Assembly (NCBI GenBank): GCA_008360955.1
Contig: LUCM01002333.1
Location: 1 to 64,000, forward strand
Direction of reading: 5' to 3'
DNA: 64,000 nt
Source: Fasciolopsis buskii
Lineage: Eukaryota; Platyhelminthes; Trematoda; Plagiorchiida; Fasciolidae
The notes under the pieces are model-generated. The model worked only from the letters and a program-made list of their open reading frames with translations, searched no databases and was not told the origin of the DNA. Positions within the stretch are counted from its first letter, which is position 1, and every line of letters begins with the position of its first letter. A program made the position numbers and the translations under genes. Shown piece after piece: positions 1-13,280 of this stretch.

Positions 1-1265
1 AGTCATGGCATATTATATGTTAGGTTTAAAATTTATTCTTACAGTCGTCAGTTAGGGCACACGCATTCAAACGAAATGGGATTTTGACAGGGAAATATTT
101 CCACTTGAGGTATGTCATTCTTTAGTCACCATTTGTTAGTTGCCACGTCAGAATTTAAGGGTTGTTTACAGTTCTATCTTCGGATAAACTTCATAGCGAA
201 TTTTCATTGATTTCACTATCACGGGGCCCAATCACCTCAAATTCTAAAGAGTGGTTTTTCCACATCTGAAACAGATATACAAAATGAAGGAATTAAATTA
301 AGAGACCCAAATTAAACACCAGATTTATGTGCTGTTACTGTAGGGTAAAATTTACGATTACATGTCTTGATGCTAAGCTTTCCAAGCAAGTGTTACATTC
401 CGAGAGTGCCAGATGTAAGTGATGTGCGATCGAGATTTCCCGTCGTCTCATGGGACTCCCCGTCTCTGAAGGGAAATGTGGATGTAGTCGCTTAATGTCC
501 AATTTCTCCCACCAACAAACAATCCGCTATCTATTTTTCCGTGATCTGCCTTGCTTGAATTTATAGAGGTACCAACGACGGATGTTTCAAATTTACTAAA
601 ATAAATAGAGATAACCAAGTCTGCTGGCTCAGACAGCCTTCTCACAGAGTTGCTAAGGCACGGGACCGGATCTGTATTTGATCCGATAATATTGATGATT
701 GGCTATTCACTAAAATCACATCTCGTTCTCGATTAGTACTGACCTCTTGTTACAATGACTTCTCCATCCAGACAATTCCACGACCAGTGTGAGTCCAAGA
801 AGCATAAACCAATAACAATATCTTGCTGACTCTGGAACTTGCTGAAAGCGCGGTCCTAAGGCTCAACAAGGAGTTCTGGTTCGTGTGAAAAGTCAAGCGC
901 TTTACAGCTGACAACATTCTTTCAGTGTGAACCATATTGCTGAATTGCTCCAACAAGCCATTTAGGTGTTTTTGACCAGAGGTCGACCTTGGAATGTGTA
1001 CTATTTTAGCTTCTCAAAAAAGGTGGAACTTGTTGATTGCTCAGCATATTCAGCTAGCTGGTAAACATTTATTTTTCCTTAATCCCATAATACCCCTAAT
1101 TAGGGAGAATGTCCCCGAAAATCTCAACCACAACCGGTATATTACACGATACCGTTCTCCCGACAACATTTAGTGATGATTTTCCAACCTGGCATCGAGA
1201 TCACTGATGACTTTCCTTTGGCAATAGACGACAACTTGTTGTAAACAGGCTCGTTACCACACGAC
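1..1265. other. No gene recognised
   Basis: Both strands hold only short open frames with no recognisable domain, and I see no repeat, tRNA-like box or simple-sequence tract. It ends where the first SINE copy begins. Confidence 0.5.
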
Positions 1266-1421
1266 TTTATCTTCATCTTTTGCTTCCTCTATTAATAAAC
1301 TAACAGTGGACATCTTTTTTCGGGGAGGGAGCGGCGGCCAACACAGGAATGCCAAGTGGGCAAGTTGACCGGTGGTGGGCGGATTCGTACCCGCGACCTT
1401 CTCCACTTGGCCACTGCTGGC
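1266..1421 (-). mobile_element. tRNA-derived SINE (family A), internally deleted
   Basis: Read on the minus strand, it has an A box (GTGGCCAAGTGG), a damaged B box (GGTACGAATCC), the family body (CAACTTGCCCACTTGGCATT, then the GGCCGCCGC stretch) and the TTAATA tail. Compared with other copies, the roughly 25 nt between the A and B boxes are missing, so the tRNA-like head is shortened. The element has no coding capacity; it would be a polymerase III transcript moved by LINE enzymes. It is one of about 18 copies here. Confidence 0.8.
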
Positions 1422-4400
1422 CTGGACTGTTGGAACTTTAGGTGATAATGTGTTCCTTAAAGTTTCAGTATTATGATTGCTGGTTCTCTCTCTTGCCTGT
1501 GGGTCATACCCATTCCATCATATTCATGTGCCAATCATGATGGGAAATCTTTCACATATAGAGGATTTGTCGTGTCAGGCTGGTCTTCTGTCGGACAGTG
1601 ACGGATATCTACTGTTTTTTTTTCACTATTTGGTTCCGGTTCATTGAAGACACTTCTCTGACTAACCCCACTTCCCTTGCAGGTATAAATTATCTAAAAT
1701 AGGCCAGTGTTACAGTGTGGCCTAATCTGCATTGTCCTTTGCACACTACGATCACAGTGGCCAAACGAATTGGTTTGTCGTTTGCGATCGGGCAAATTGA
1801 TGTCTCATTTGGAAATTTTCATTCTAGTAAGATATTGTGTAGGAGCCGACATTCTTCATTATTCCTTTGTCACTTTACAAAATCGTACAAAAGAGGATTT
1901 CACTGCCGTGTAAAGTATCACTTATCAGTGTTCTCGTATATCACGTGAACTTAACTGGTTTCATCCAAAAAAACTGTGCACTAGCAACAAAATGGTTTCC
2001 AATGTGGTTGCCCGGAAAATCCAGTTTGACACCTTCGAGCCCCGACTACATCTTGATCTCTATCTTGGTCATTTGCTCCGGTCACTGATCGGGTCCAGGC
2101 AAAAAATTCTTCCCTGCAAGTACTTTTTGCACGGAAATTCTGGTGTTCCGTTTCTAGCACGTGACCTGCCCAGACGGGATATCAGTTTGACTGAAATGAA
2201 ATTCAATCTGGCTTCAATTTTATTTTCAGGATAATATTTTACCGACTAGTACCGTACAACTACGCTAAAGCTGGTGTACAATGCAATACAATTTGACGTT
2301 AGTATATTTGTTTATACACTCTAATAAGACCCGTTAGACGTGAGTAACCTGAGTTGTTATGATAAATCCACTTGAATACAGGAAAATAACTCATACCTGG
2401 GCATGAAAACTGCATAAAAGTTTTTTGGCAGGATCGTAGAATTTATCATAATTTACATTCCATAAGTGATAACAAGCTCTCTTGTTCAATGGAGGCATTT
2501 ATTTTAACGAATACTGCATTTTTGATTATGTTCGAATTTACAGGGTTAGATGAATCATTTAATAACTGGGACATTTAACGGTATCTGGAGTCTACTAATC
2601 ATAGTTGATCGTGAACGAAAAAAATCCACTCAGAAAAGATTTCGATTTACATTAAATTTGACCGTGCGCTGAGGTTAGTCAGTGTATCGCGTTAATCGCT
2701 CGAGTTGTTATTCTGACAGTGAAGCAATAGTCTCTATTTAGTGCGATGCCACAATATTGAGGATGATCAACTAATTAGAAAACTTCGATCAATTTTAATT
2801 TGTACGCATACAAACACGGCCTGTTAAAATAAGCAAGGGCAACATTTTTACAATAGTCAACGAATAGACTATGCCAACTGCCGATCATTTATGTGAGAAA
2901 TTAAGCATATTCGGTGGTGACCAAAGAGTTTCGTATATTTATGTTTCATTTTCACGGCAATAGCTCGTTTACCCAATCGTGAGGTACATTGTTACCGATA
3001 TTTCTTGCGCCAATGTCGAGATGGAGAGGAAGAATACGTACACACTTTAAGTGTACTGTTGGTTGAATTAGGAATGATGCGCGGAATATAATTTTTCCGT
3101 GCAACAATAGCTAAGCTAAGCTGGTTAATTCGGCGACTCGGTAATTTTGTTGGTGGATGCACGGCAAATAGTGGATCTTGGAAAGGCTTACAAAATATAA
3201 ATCTCTTGAAGGAAGTTTTTCGACATAGTCGTCCTGCCTTCCAAATTCCATCCAAGTTGTTCACTTTTACACAAATCAAACGAGAGATGATTTTTCTTCT
3301 CAGTAGTATATTTAGCACACTGATGAATGAACAAAATTTTCCCGGAAGCACTCGACCAGTTTCGCGGTTAGTGTCGCTCTTCAGGTATGCGTACTCTTCT
3401 GTCCGTCCATCCGTATGCGAAACACAATACCGAGAGGAAAAACCAATACTTTCAGGCTTTTTATCCCCTTTCTGAAGGTTAACCTTATCTGACCGACTTA
3501 AATCCTCCTATGAATTACCATGTGATTCTCAAATGGTCTCATCATCCATTCGCGATTCTGACGACTCAAATGAGATTCTAGTGACATATGAAAGATGCTT
3601 TCAAATGGATCTAGTGACATTGCACTGTGACCTGGGGAAATTTCGTCGTCTTCATGATGACGAAGATATTTCCTTGATTCGAAGAGTGTGGGCAGCATGA
3701 AAGATAATGTTTCCGAAATAAGCTGCTTGTTGCACTGCACCGGAATTTAGTAACACCATTATCCTGAGTAGGGTAAATTTCTTCCAACTTGGCACATGTC
3801 ACATGTAAACCCAATTGGGTTTAGTGTATGTGGCATGCAAAATACACCGGGGCCTGAGTTTTGATGTCATTCAAAAATGAGTCCGACATTCAAGCGCGGT
3901 GACCTATCTGGACATGGGATGGTGACGTCAAAATCCTCAAATATTTCACTGTATGGAGTTCGAACTAATTTCATACTCGCATCATCGGTCGCTGAATTTC
4001 GTGACCAAAAAAACTACTGAACAATGGCATTGGGCCCATCGGTCATCAGTGTTTATTGACTTTGGATTTTTAACAATACGCATGTACAATTGTTGTGAAT
4101 GAACCTTTCCATGTTCTCCCCGATGGGTAGGTATGGTGAAGTGGTTGATGTATGCATATGGTGACTAAAATGGGATATGGATGAATTTTATAACTTATCT
4201 ATTCATTGAATGTGACCAATACAACTTGTTGTCACTAGGCTCATACCCTTCGCGGTAAATACCAGGAATACAAATCCACTTATTGGGTTCTTCATGCTAT
4301 AGCGCGAAAAGTGTTCAAGTGAGGTTTGCTGAATGTTTTTCGGATTTGCTTGTATGACTAGTTCGGTCATCTGCGTTATAGTAGATGGGGTTGGAATTTC

Positions 4401-5996
4401 TTACCGTAGGTTTGGTGATTCACAGGAAGCATTTTTCAAACAATTCCATTGTGAATACATTGGACAAGTTTAGCCGATTGCCTTGAGACGATTCGAACAC
4501 AAGCAAGCCTCAGTTTGGTTTAGTCGATTGAGATCAGGGACCCCGAATCGATTTTACGTTGTTCCGCACATCTATACAAGTTATTTGTGAGGATCTCATG
4601 CTGACTAGTAACCCGAATTTCGGCTTACAACTTGAGATAAGGTTCACAGTAAGAATGAACGTGCATCCCGAAAAACTCGTTTGTTAGAAATTCCAAAGTT
4701 AAAACGGTTATTGCATGATAACTGTTGGATTCAGGCTTAGGACGAAATCGTAAATGTAGTGAATGATGAATCACAATATCCTGATCGAAGGTCGGCACGA
4801 CTACGGCAACAACTGTGGACAAAAATGTCACGATTGTGCTAGTTAATAAAGATAGGCAGAATTAGCTAGCGGATTGGTCGATTATCTAACACTGATTTAA
4901 GGAAACCAATATAAGTAGTATGTTTCGGTCTAACAGACGAATGATTGTGGTTGTTCAATTTGGCTGTTCACCGTACAGTTCGTCGGAACGGCAGACGGAA
5001 GTTGTTGTTGAGGTACGAGCCGAATCTGAAGCAGACATGTGGCGACGGCAAAAATAATGATCAAATCGGCCTATCTGAGTAAACAAGCAGATATTGATTC
5101 AGTCGAAGCAAACAATAAATAAATGGAAAAATCAATGAAAAAATCTGAATACGATTCGGTGCTTCATATTTTTGTTTGTTTGTTTGTGTGTGTTTGTGTG
5201 TGATCGATGTTCGCCAGCATAGTTTTGATGAAGTCAAGTTTTCCAGTGATATTCTGGTCGTGTTTTCGTCACAAGACAAGCTGGGAAAAGAATATCTGTT
5301 AGTCTCAGCAAAAAACTAGCACTGTCAGTAGTTAAGTCACACTTGTGATACAACAATACGCGGGGGGTCACCGTAACGAATTGTTTACCATTTGCCCATG
5401 AGAGTTCGTGATTCAAATTTACAGCAATTAGAATATTTATTGATTTTCATTTGAATAAATCAGAGTTCTTTTCAGTATTTATTTTGCCACCACAGAAGCA
5501 AAACCATCAGTTTTTATAATCACTTGACTGGACAGCAAATTTCATGTTAGCCTGTTCTGTCAACAAGTAAATCATCGTGGACAAACTGTTAGAAAATTGC
5601 GCGCGGTAAGACATTCGACACAGGTGCCGCGTCAATCCAACAAGGAGCCAAAATATGTCACGAGTAAAGAAGTTGGATAGTAAAGATTGACTGAAACGGA
5701 GACAGATTCAAATTGGCCGCTTATATGCTTCACACCGGAAACCAATTCAGATAGGTGAAGAAGGTTACCATATTCAGTCCGCACTTTCGAGACGCCAAAA
5801 AACTGGAAATTGTGGCATTTCGTCCAAGCTCACGAATGTCAATTTACTGCTACACTGTAATGTGTGGGGTTATTCACCTGACATAGACTTGTGTCCTTCG
5901 TCTTCAGACCACACTCCGACACTCTCAACTGATTACAATGCGGTCACAGAATATGTGACTTTATTTTCCAGCTGATTTATGTTTTGAATTATTCCA
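1422..5996. other. No gene recognised
   Basis: Open frames of up to 119 codons (minus, 2992-3351) occur but have no recognisable domain, family motif or convincing splice context. A TG/TTTG-rich tract lies at about 5168-5202. I see nothing else. Confidence 0.45.
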
Positions 5997-7160
5997 ATGG
6001 TACTTAGGTCAGGTTTGTCTTCCAAATCCTACCTATTCCCAGCCGTTTTTTTCGCGTTCCATTTCAGACCGCTTGTTCGTTTCTGGTCTGATCATGCACT
6101 TATCTTAGTCGTCACCTACCAGCATTGCTGTAGTGTTCATGTGGAGTTGGTTGAAAACTGCACGAGACAATCTGGATGCTATTCCATCGGTGATATACGC
6201 TTTGGATTGTTTCGCCATCGATTCACGGCATGTTTCTCTCATCACTCCTACGGAGAAGCAAATGGGTCAAGAACCAGTCACAGTGTCGGCACCGATGTCT
6301 CAATCCATCTCACCTTGGCAGCCGGCGGCGCGGTAAAATACTGCACACTCTTTTCACCGGTTATTATCATTAAAACTCTATGTTGACTACCTCTGCTCCA
6401 TTGTCCCTTGGACTCAAAAGCAATCGATCCCGGTAACGTACCGTCTGATCGGGCTTCGTGCACACTGTTTTATCCACCTCCATCTCACTTGCCTTCAAAT
6501 ACATTTGCTTATCTGAACTGTACTTTCACGTTAATCCCTTCGGCATCGGATGAGGTCAGATCCACCGATTTGGCCTAAACACATCGAGTGGACAGCTGAG
6601 GTGCAGAGATGTGCTGGTTCATTTGGGCCGGCAGATTCCACCTTTTTCGTTCACCTCTTGCAAACATTTTTCAAGTTTCGTGTCCAACACTCGATCAGCC
6701 TCAAGCACCAGTACGGCTGTGATTAACAAGATGCCACACTCAATTACTGCCATCTTATTATCTTCTGCTTCTTCTGGAAGCTTCAAAGAACCTATTTCAC
6801 AATAGGCAAAATCAAAGAATTAACCTTCATTGACGTTCGTTATATATATTACCACTGATCTCGTGTCATCCATCTCCATCACCAGGGTGACGCTAATCGG
6901 TTGTTGACACTGCTTCGCCCTTGCTCGTCAAACAGTTGCTTTTGCCAATCTTTCATTATCCGCATGCACCTATTCTCATTGTGTTTCCAATGATTTCCTC
7001 GATTGGATCTGGTGTACCGTCGGGTTGTTGACAGATGTTTTAGTACCTCGTCCATTGTTTCACCCGGTTGAAGCTTATGTGTTCCTATCCATTTAAGTGA
7101 CTGTCTTACGTTTATGTATAAATCATACTGCCTGCCTTTAATATTACCAGCTCTCAATCA
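5997..7160 (-). other. Coding-like traces, unidentified
   Basis: The minus strand has several short open stretches that read like protein. One of about 65 codons ends at a stop at 6619-6621 and contains a hydrophobic run (GILLITAVLVLEADRVL). Another at about 6130-6250 lies between a plausible 3' splice signal and a GTAGGT 5' signal. A third of 92 codons lies at 6879-7157. They are in different frames and show no known domain. They may be exons of an unrecognised gene, an old retroelement remnant, or chance. I do not assign a function. Confidence 0.2.
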
Positions 7161-7624
7161 ACGGCATCAAAAGGGAGCCCCCGAATGGAATTCCCTGCGT
7201 ACCGTTTGTTCGTTCAACTTATTTTGCCTTAGCAAAAATTGACTCACACTGCTTCCATTGTTGTTGCGTAACCATTAGGCCATTAACGATCTGATTTGCA
7301 TTTGTCTAGACTGCCACAACAGGCCACAAGGTTCAGTCAGTCGACCGACGTTGATGATTCCTCGTAAATGGACGCCAGTGATACGTATCCCATCCGTTTA
7401 AAGTGACTTTGTTCATTACTATCTCTGTTTCTGCCAATGTACGATTTCTCCGCTACTAGGACATACGTATTTTTACGACAGTCATGCATGTTGCGTATGG
7501 TCAGGTAGTATCTGAGACAGTGGGTTGCAGTTTCGGTGTAATAATTGGATAAACTGTATTATGGTTTGTTTGATCCTGGTTTGTATTTAATTGATTATCC
7601 GACTCAGCAGGCACAGCTAATTTG
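7161..7624. other. No gene recognised
   Basis: I see no supported open frame or repeat between the coding-like traces and the family-B SINE. Confidence 0.4.
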
Positions 7625-7710
7625 AGAGAGCAAACCGGTCGATATGAACTGGACCGGTCCATGACCAGCTTGTGGGTCGAGCGCTTTAGCCATTACGCTA
7701 TCAGGCAGAC
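7625..7710 (-). mobile_element. tRNA-like SINE (family B), fragment
   Basis: The minus-strand head has the A-box-like TAGCGTAATGGCTAA followed by an AAGCGCTCGAC stretch, with a decayed B box (AGTTCATATCG) about 40 nt on. The same head is found at 54.4 kb, which is why I treat it as a repeat and not as a single tRNA. There is no acceptor-stem pairing or CCA context that would support a working tRNA gene. The family differs from family A in head and body. Confidence 0.5.
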
Positions 7711-10700
7711 TCTACGTGGTTTGTTGAGCATCGCCACAAGATGATCTTGCACTCGTCCGTTACTGATTTGAAGCCCACGGGCAGTTGGCTTATAGTAATC
7801 GATTCCCGTTGATAGGCAACTTCTCCAGTTCAGTTTGAGGATTTTCCGAGGGAATCTGTAATCAGTCATTGCTAAGGTATAGCGAATCTGGATGTATTTT
7901 GAATAGGAAAGTGTGCGCGCTCTCAAAAGAAGAATAACTGCCGAAAAGTTCCCCTGGCACTGTTTTCAACGGAGCTCCGATTTCTACATCCTCTCTATCG
8001 ATTCATCAGACTTAAGAACCTAAATTTTTGAACAATTCGGATTGGTTTCCGTTTATTCATAGGCGAACTATTAAGAATTTCTACTCGAATGGGTCTAAAG
8101 GCTGCACATTTTGTGTTTGCACACTAGTTGCTTGAGGATTGCCTTCTCAGGTGCAGACACTTCGGGAATGGAGTTATCATTTTGCATGACTACAAATAAT
8201 TTTGAATTGAAGAGTGGTATACTTTCATATCGACATTTATCGGGTGAGTATACGGCATTATACAGTAAAATTTATACTGCGGCTTAGCAAGCACTTCTCA
8301 TAAATATATATTGCTCCATCTCCCGGGAACACCGAAGTACGGCGGTTTGCCGTGAAGGTACGCTCCGGTCGTCCACGGTAACATTAGCAGGCATAGAGCT
8401 TTACTACTGGTAAGTAGTATGGTTAAATGTTTGGAGAAATCCTGAAAGTGCGAGAATAAAGGAAGATTCATAGAACTCGGAGTCAGCACAAGTTAACTCA
8501 ACATGGAATAGAAAAATGGAAAGATATAATGGTCAAAGAAATAATGAAGATAGATAACTAAGTCAGTGGTTAGGGGATTCGGAAACTTTACTTGCTCAAA
8601 CACAGCTGCTTGACTGGGACTTGCAACGAATGATGGGCAGGTCCATGGAGGTCAAAATATACAGCCGATAACTATGAAGCACTATAAGTTCTATTTTCCT
8701 ATCCTTGTATACCATGTTTGGCCTTAGATGGTGACTTCCTAAGACTAACTAAAAATATTGTGGGCACTTCCTGGTCATTCGTAGACTGTAGTATTTTCCA
8801 GAGATGCTCATCCGTGCCGAGAGTGTGCACACCTCTTCACAATGTGTGGACGAGATGAAAACTATGAGCGGACCTACCGGATTATGTGATCTTGAATCAG
8901 TATTGCCAGTCTTCAAAAATAGTAAGCGTCAGTCAATATCTGTAATTGGCGCAACACGGGCGGAAGTGCGATATAGATCAACATCATTAACCATACTGAC
9001 TACGTCACAATTCTGTTCCAAGAACAGCGATGCAGCACGCTGAGTAAAAGTAACAATAATATCTGTAAGGGGAAAGACAGGAACATAATTTTGACAGGTG
9101 GAATTTGACTCCCTTAGACGGAAGCATTCTGCAAAGATATGCCATCGAAACTGAAGTGTAGGTCGTAAACTACTAGAGAGGAGGCTGGAAGGAAATAAAG
9201 CGAAATGGAAGAAAGAGCATACCAGAAGTTTCTGCAGTCAAGTGGAAGAGATTCTGCGGAGGATCGCAGCAGTAGCCAGCTGGGGAAAACGTTAAGTCGA
9301 ATGACTGCAAAACTTTGAATCCCAATGGTTGGAATAATGCAGCCGGTAGTTGTTTTCACTAAGGGTCGCATCATGCCAACCACTTATTATGTCTGATACT
9401 TCATTGGAATTCCGGTAGGATTTTTATTCCACAAAGATCAGTGAACTTCTAGTAGACGTGCGTACACACTGCCATTAATTTTCCGCAAACTGATCTCATA
9501 AGTTTGGATTTCCAATTGCACCCTTCGATTTTTGCACAGAAACATGTATGTACCCAAAATGAATTTTTCACTGAACCCAAATAAGTAATAATAACGTTTT
9601 TCGCAGGTATGGGGAAAACTCGTTGTCGAGTATCCAATCTACTGACTGATATCATGAGCAACCTGCGCCTGTGCGTCTTCACAATCTGTTCACTTAGAAC
9701 GCCTTTCACGTTACTCTGCGTAGATATACCTATTGAACTTTTAAAGCCTAAGAAATCCGACGATCTCCATATATTTCAGTAAAAGATGTTTCTCAATTGT
9801 GACCTTATATTGTTAGTAATCACTCATAAAATTAATATAACTGTGCAACATTTTCCCCAGTCTGATGGACAAATTAAACCTGTTCGATTGATAATATTCA
9901 TCGAAACTCGTCGCCACAAGTTTTAATGCAATGTAATGCAGTCAGAGTGAAGGAACTTTCCAAGTTATACCAGCATAAGTAAAATACAATATGGATAAAT
10001 ACATTTTGCTACACGTGGTCGTCACCAGTCACGAGGTGCATATTGCGGAGGAAATTTTGTCCTGCATTCAGCATGTTTTTTAATTTCAATGTTTGATCTT
10101 GAGGCTGCATTGTTTTTAGTCTTTTAGTTAGCTCTGCACCACCATTATCAGGCTGCGGGGAAGCGATTCTGGGGTTTATTTTTTATGCCGACATATTCGC
10201 GCCGCAGAGCGTCTGTTGCTGCGTGATTTTCTATTCATTTTGTGCTACTGTTCACTTTGTTAGTAGTTAAATGATGCGAGCTGATTTAATGGCAAAATAT
10301 AGTACCTCTCTCCCGCAATCGCCCTAACAAATTGTCGAGCCAAAGGACTTTTCCAAAATGTACACAGTTTTACCCTGTTTCACGTCCAGCTATTTTTCGA
10401 CGATTATGCGTGAAAGTTTTCATTTCCAGAGATGTTGGCTGAAAGCCTTTTGTCTAGAATTAAAGCATACGTCATAGAAACATAAATTCTTCTCGAAGTA
10501 CAATTTACTTCATGCTACAAGATATTTAAGGCTGCAGTTGTGAGCATCATTCAGATTACATGGGTTAGTGACGAGGTCAATAAGCCTTTCAATGTAAACT
10601 GACCAGTAGTCCGTATATCCCGTGCTCAACTTAGTGTTTACATACATTGCTTGTTATAACTGACGCCGCCAGCGACGAGCTCAGTTTGATCCGAACAAAA

Positions 10701-11844
10701 CTGTGAGATAACTGACAGGCGGGCGTACTCATTGTCAGGCTTGGTGCGACAAGGTTCTGAAAACTAAAAGCTTCATAAATGCAGTGGTTGGAGCACACGA
10801 CATCTTCTATTCAGATACGGAAACGTCAGACACATGCGGAATAATGCTCGAGATCTGTTATCAATCAGATCTTTTAAATGCCTAATCAGAAGCTGTTAAC
10901 TGTTAAATTGTACAGACCCCATCCATAAAGGAACATTTGTCTCCATAAACTACATCAATAGACATTTACTTGCACAGCAATGGTCTCGGGGTCAAGTGTG
11001 GTGGGTGAATGGATAAAAAGATAAGTAATTTGAGTCCACACTGCAAATGTTATGATGTTAATAACATGCTATAATGTGCCATATTTTCGACTACTGTGAG
11101 TAGCCTTCCCAAAGTTCGGGTATATGCATGCCCAGAACAGATATGCCGTAAGTAGACCTGATAAAAACTAACTTCCGACTGTCCGTTAAAATACCACTGG
11201 TCTATCTCTATGTTTTTCGTTAGGAATATCAAGGAATCATTGGTCATACATTGTGCCAAATGCATGCTTGACAGTTCAGACACAAACTGCGTTTAGACTT
11301 GATCGCAGATTAATCGGACCATGATGAACAAGCAAGCATCTATGTTAACAGTAATTTGATATAAGTTGAACCCGAATTTCTTGGCTCGAATTTCAATTTA
11401 TGTAGAATTTTTCGCCGTAATTCACTACTTTTATGGTATTTTTGAATTCCAAATTCTGACTGGTTTCAATGGCAATGAAGCCAACTATTCTATTCGTATG
11501 ATGAATAAGTCTGGTCTACCCTTCAAAGCAGATATATACACCTTGGTTAATTCGTTAGTGTGTGGTAATTCTTCTTTTTAGGGTATCTTCGCAAAACGGT
11601 TGAATTGTAAACTTTTCTTTCTATCCTGATAATTTTGAACTTCCGCCCAACAAAACATTTTACTCCGAAACATTCGTCGAATTGATCTCAGCCTGAAAAG
11701 TTTTCAATATCGATGCAGTTCGAATCCAGGCATGGAAACAATCCAAGTATCTACTTCGCGTGTAATATACCAACGGAACTAGGAGGCCACGCCGAACGGT
11801 GTTCGTACATTTTTTTTACTCATCCCTAATTAATTCAAAGTAAA
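7711..11844. other. No gene recognised
   Basis: Short open frames only, on both strands. The plus frame at 8804-9043 (79 codons) has a protein-like composition but no recognisable domain or clear splice signals, so it is not called. No SINE copies or microsatellites stand out. Confidence 0.4.
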
Positions 11845-11966
11845 GCATACATCATTTTCAAGAAAGGGGGCCGCGGCCAACAGATCACTACCAAATGGGA
11901 TAGCTGACCGGCGGTGGGAGGATTCACGCCTCTAACGCCACGACCCCACCCGTTTGACCGTCACGA
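11845..11966 (-). mobile_element. tRNA-derived SINE (family A), B box lost
   Basis: On the minus strand it reads CGGTCAAACGGGTGGGGTCG, then jumps from GTGGCGTT to GAATCCTCCCACCGCCGG, so most of the B box and its 5' side are deleted. The body continues with CTGTTGGCCGCGGCCCC and AAAATGATGTA. The loss of the B box suggests this copy cannot be transcribed from its internal promoter. Confidence 0.75.
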
Positions 11967-12767
11967 GTGCGGCCGTTATCTGCTCAAAGCACTCATATGC
12001 GCATGGAATCCACTACAAAAGAACTTCTCACAAACTGATCATCAATCAAGTAGCGTTCACTAGTCCAAAGTCAACATTGTTCCTGACGCTGAGATAAACG
12101 ATCAGTCTCGTGTTTTTTAGAAAACACGGCGCCATTAGACTTTTCAAGCAACAAATTTGGGTGTACGCGTAACACGACGGATTTCACGGCTGGCAACAGT
12201 TCCGTGATGGAAATAACGGAATCGACACAACACAACTGCAGTCAGAATGAGGACTAGAGCTAAAAAAAACGCGCTCAGCTTATTCCTCATTCCTTGCAGG
12301 TCTATTCCATTTCCAAGTTACGCATTAATTAATTAATTAATTAATTAATTAGTTCTTAGTTTGTACCACGGCGAGTTAGGCCAGGTTTGGAAGGGCCCAT
12401 CCGTTTGTTTACAATTCCAAAATGCTAATGACAATGATGATGATGACGTGTAGGATTTGATGGTTGATGAACATGAAATGGTGTGTAACAAGTGAAGTTT
12501 TCCCCAAAGTCACTAATAAATTCTTTCGTATGTTTATAGAATCTAGTGGACCGTGGAAGAAAACAATTGATTTTCCTTCTAGTCTTCCCTATTCACCATC
12601 TTATTCAATGACTAGGAAAAGGAAAAATTTGGTAGTTCCATATGAAAAACACCCGTGATTTGTCCATTAACGGGGAATGCTAGAATTTCTGGGAGTTACA
12701 ATTCAAACACTGCCGATAACAGTCGTCATTTGGGATTGTTGCTTCCATCTGAGTAGTGGCACTGAAC
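11967..12767. other. No gene recognised; TTAA repeat inside
   Basis: This stretch contains a TTAA microsatellite and a short GAT run near 12437, with no supported coding region. Confidence 0.45.
12323..12351. repeat. (TTAA)n microsatellite
   Basis: A run of about seven perfect ATTA/TTAA units. It is self-complementary, so it could form a short hairpin. Confidence 0.9.
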
Positions 12768-12940
12768 GGTAGTGGTCTAGCGGATTGAATCGTGGAGTTT
12801 GGACATGACGATCACTGGTTCGAATCCTATCACCTCCAGCCAGCTCCTCTACTCGGCAGCCCTCCGCTGGCCACTTTCCTATTCCTGGAGAACAATGTAC
12901 ACTGTTATTTCGTTAATAAAGGGAGCAGAAAGATAAAAGA
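12768..12940 (+). mobile_element. tRNA-derived SINE (family A)
   Basis: It has an A box (GTGGTCTAGCGG), an intact B box (GGTTCGAATCC), a body with CAGCCCTCCGCTGGCC, and the tail CGTTAATAAAGG plus AGATAAAAG. It faces another copy at 13.1 kb tail to tail. A 141-codon open frame (12792-13217) runs through this copy and most of its partner; it is a repeat artefact, not a gene. Confidence 0.85.
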
Positions 12941-13095
12941 TCGTGATCACCGAAGATGTTGCGAAATGCACATTTTGATATGTCCCTACAAAATGAAGTC
13001 GATCAAATTGGAATCCACTGAGCGTCTTGGAAATCGGGAAGTTTGCGGTGATTGCTCGATTCTGTCTGTGCATTGCGCTGGGATTTTTCAAGATT

Positions 13096-13280
13096 CATCT
13101 TTTATCTTTTATATTTTACTTCCTTTATTAATGAAACAACAATGTACATCAATTTTCAGGAAGGAGACCGCGGCCAGCAGAGGGCTGCTAAGTGGGGAAG
13201 TTGACAGGTGGTGGTGAGAGTCGAACCGGCGAACTTCACATCCAAATGCCACGACCCTATCCGTTAGGCCACCGCCGACC
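13096..13280 (-). mobile_element. tRNA-derived SINE (family A), full length
   Basis: On the minus strand it shows GGCGGTGGCCTAACGGATAG, a B box (CGGTTCGACTC) and the body CTGCTGGCCGCGG, and it ends in TTAATAAAGGAAGTAAAA. It is convergent with the copy at 12768-12940, with about 155 bp between the two tails. Confidence 0.9.

Noticed and set aside
2992..3351. 119-codon minus-strand frame
   Set aside because: No recognisable domain, no splice context, basic random-looking composition; frames of this size are expected by chance in 64 kb.
12792..13217. 141-codon plus frame as a gene
   Set aside because: It runs almost entirely through two SINE copies; the frame is a by-product of the repeat.
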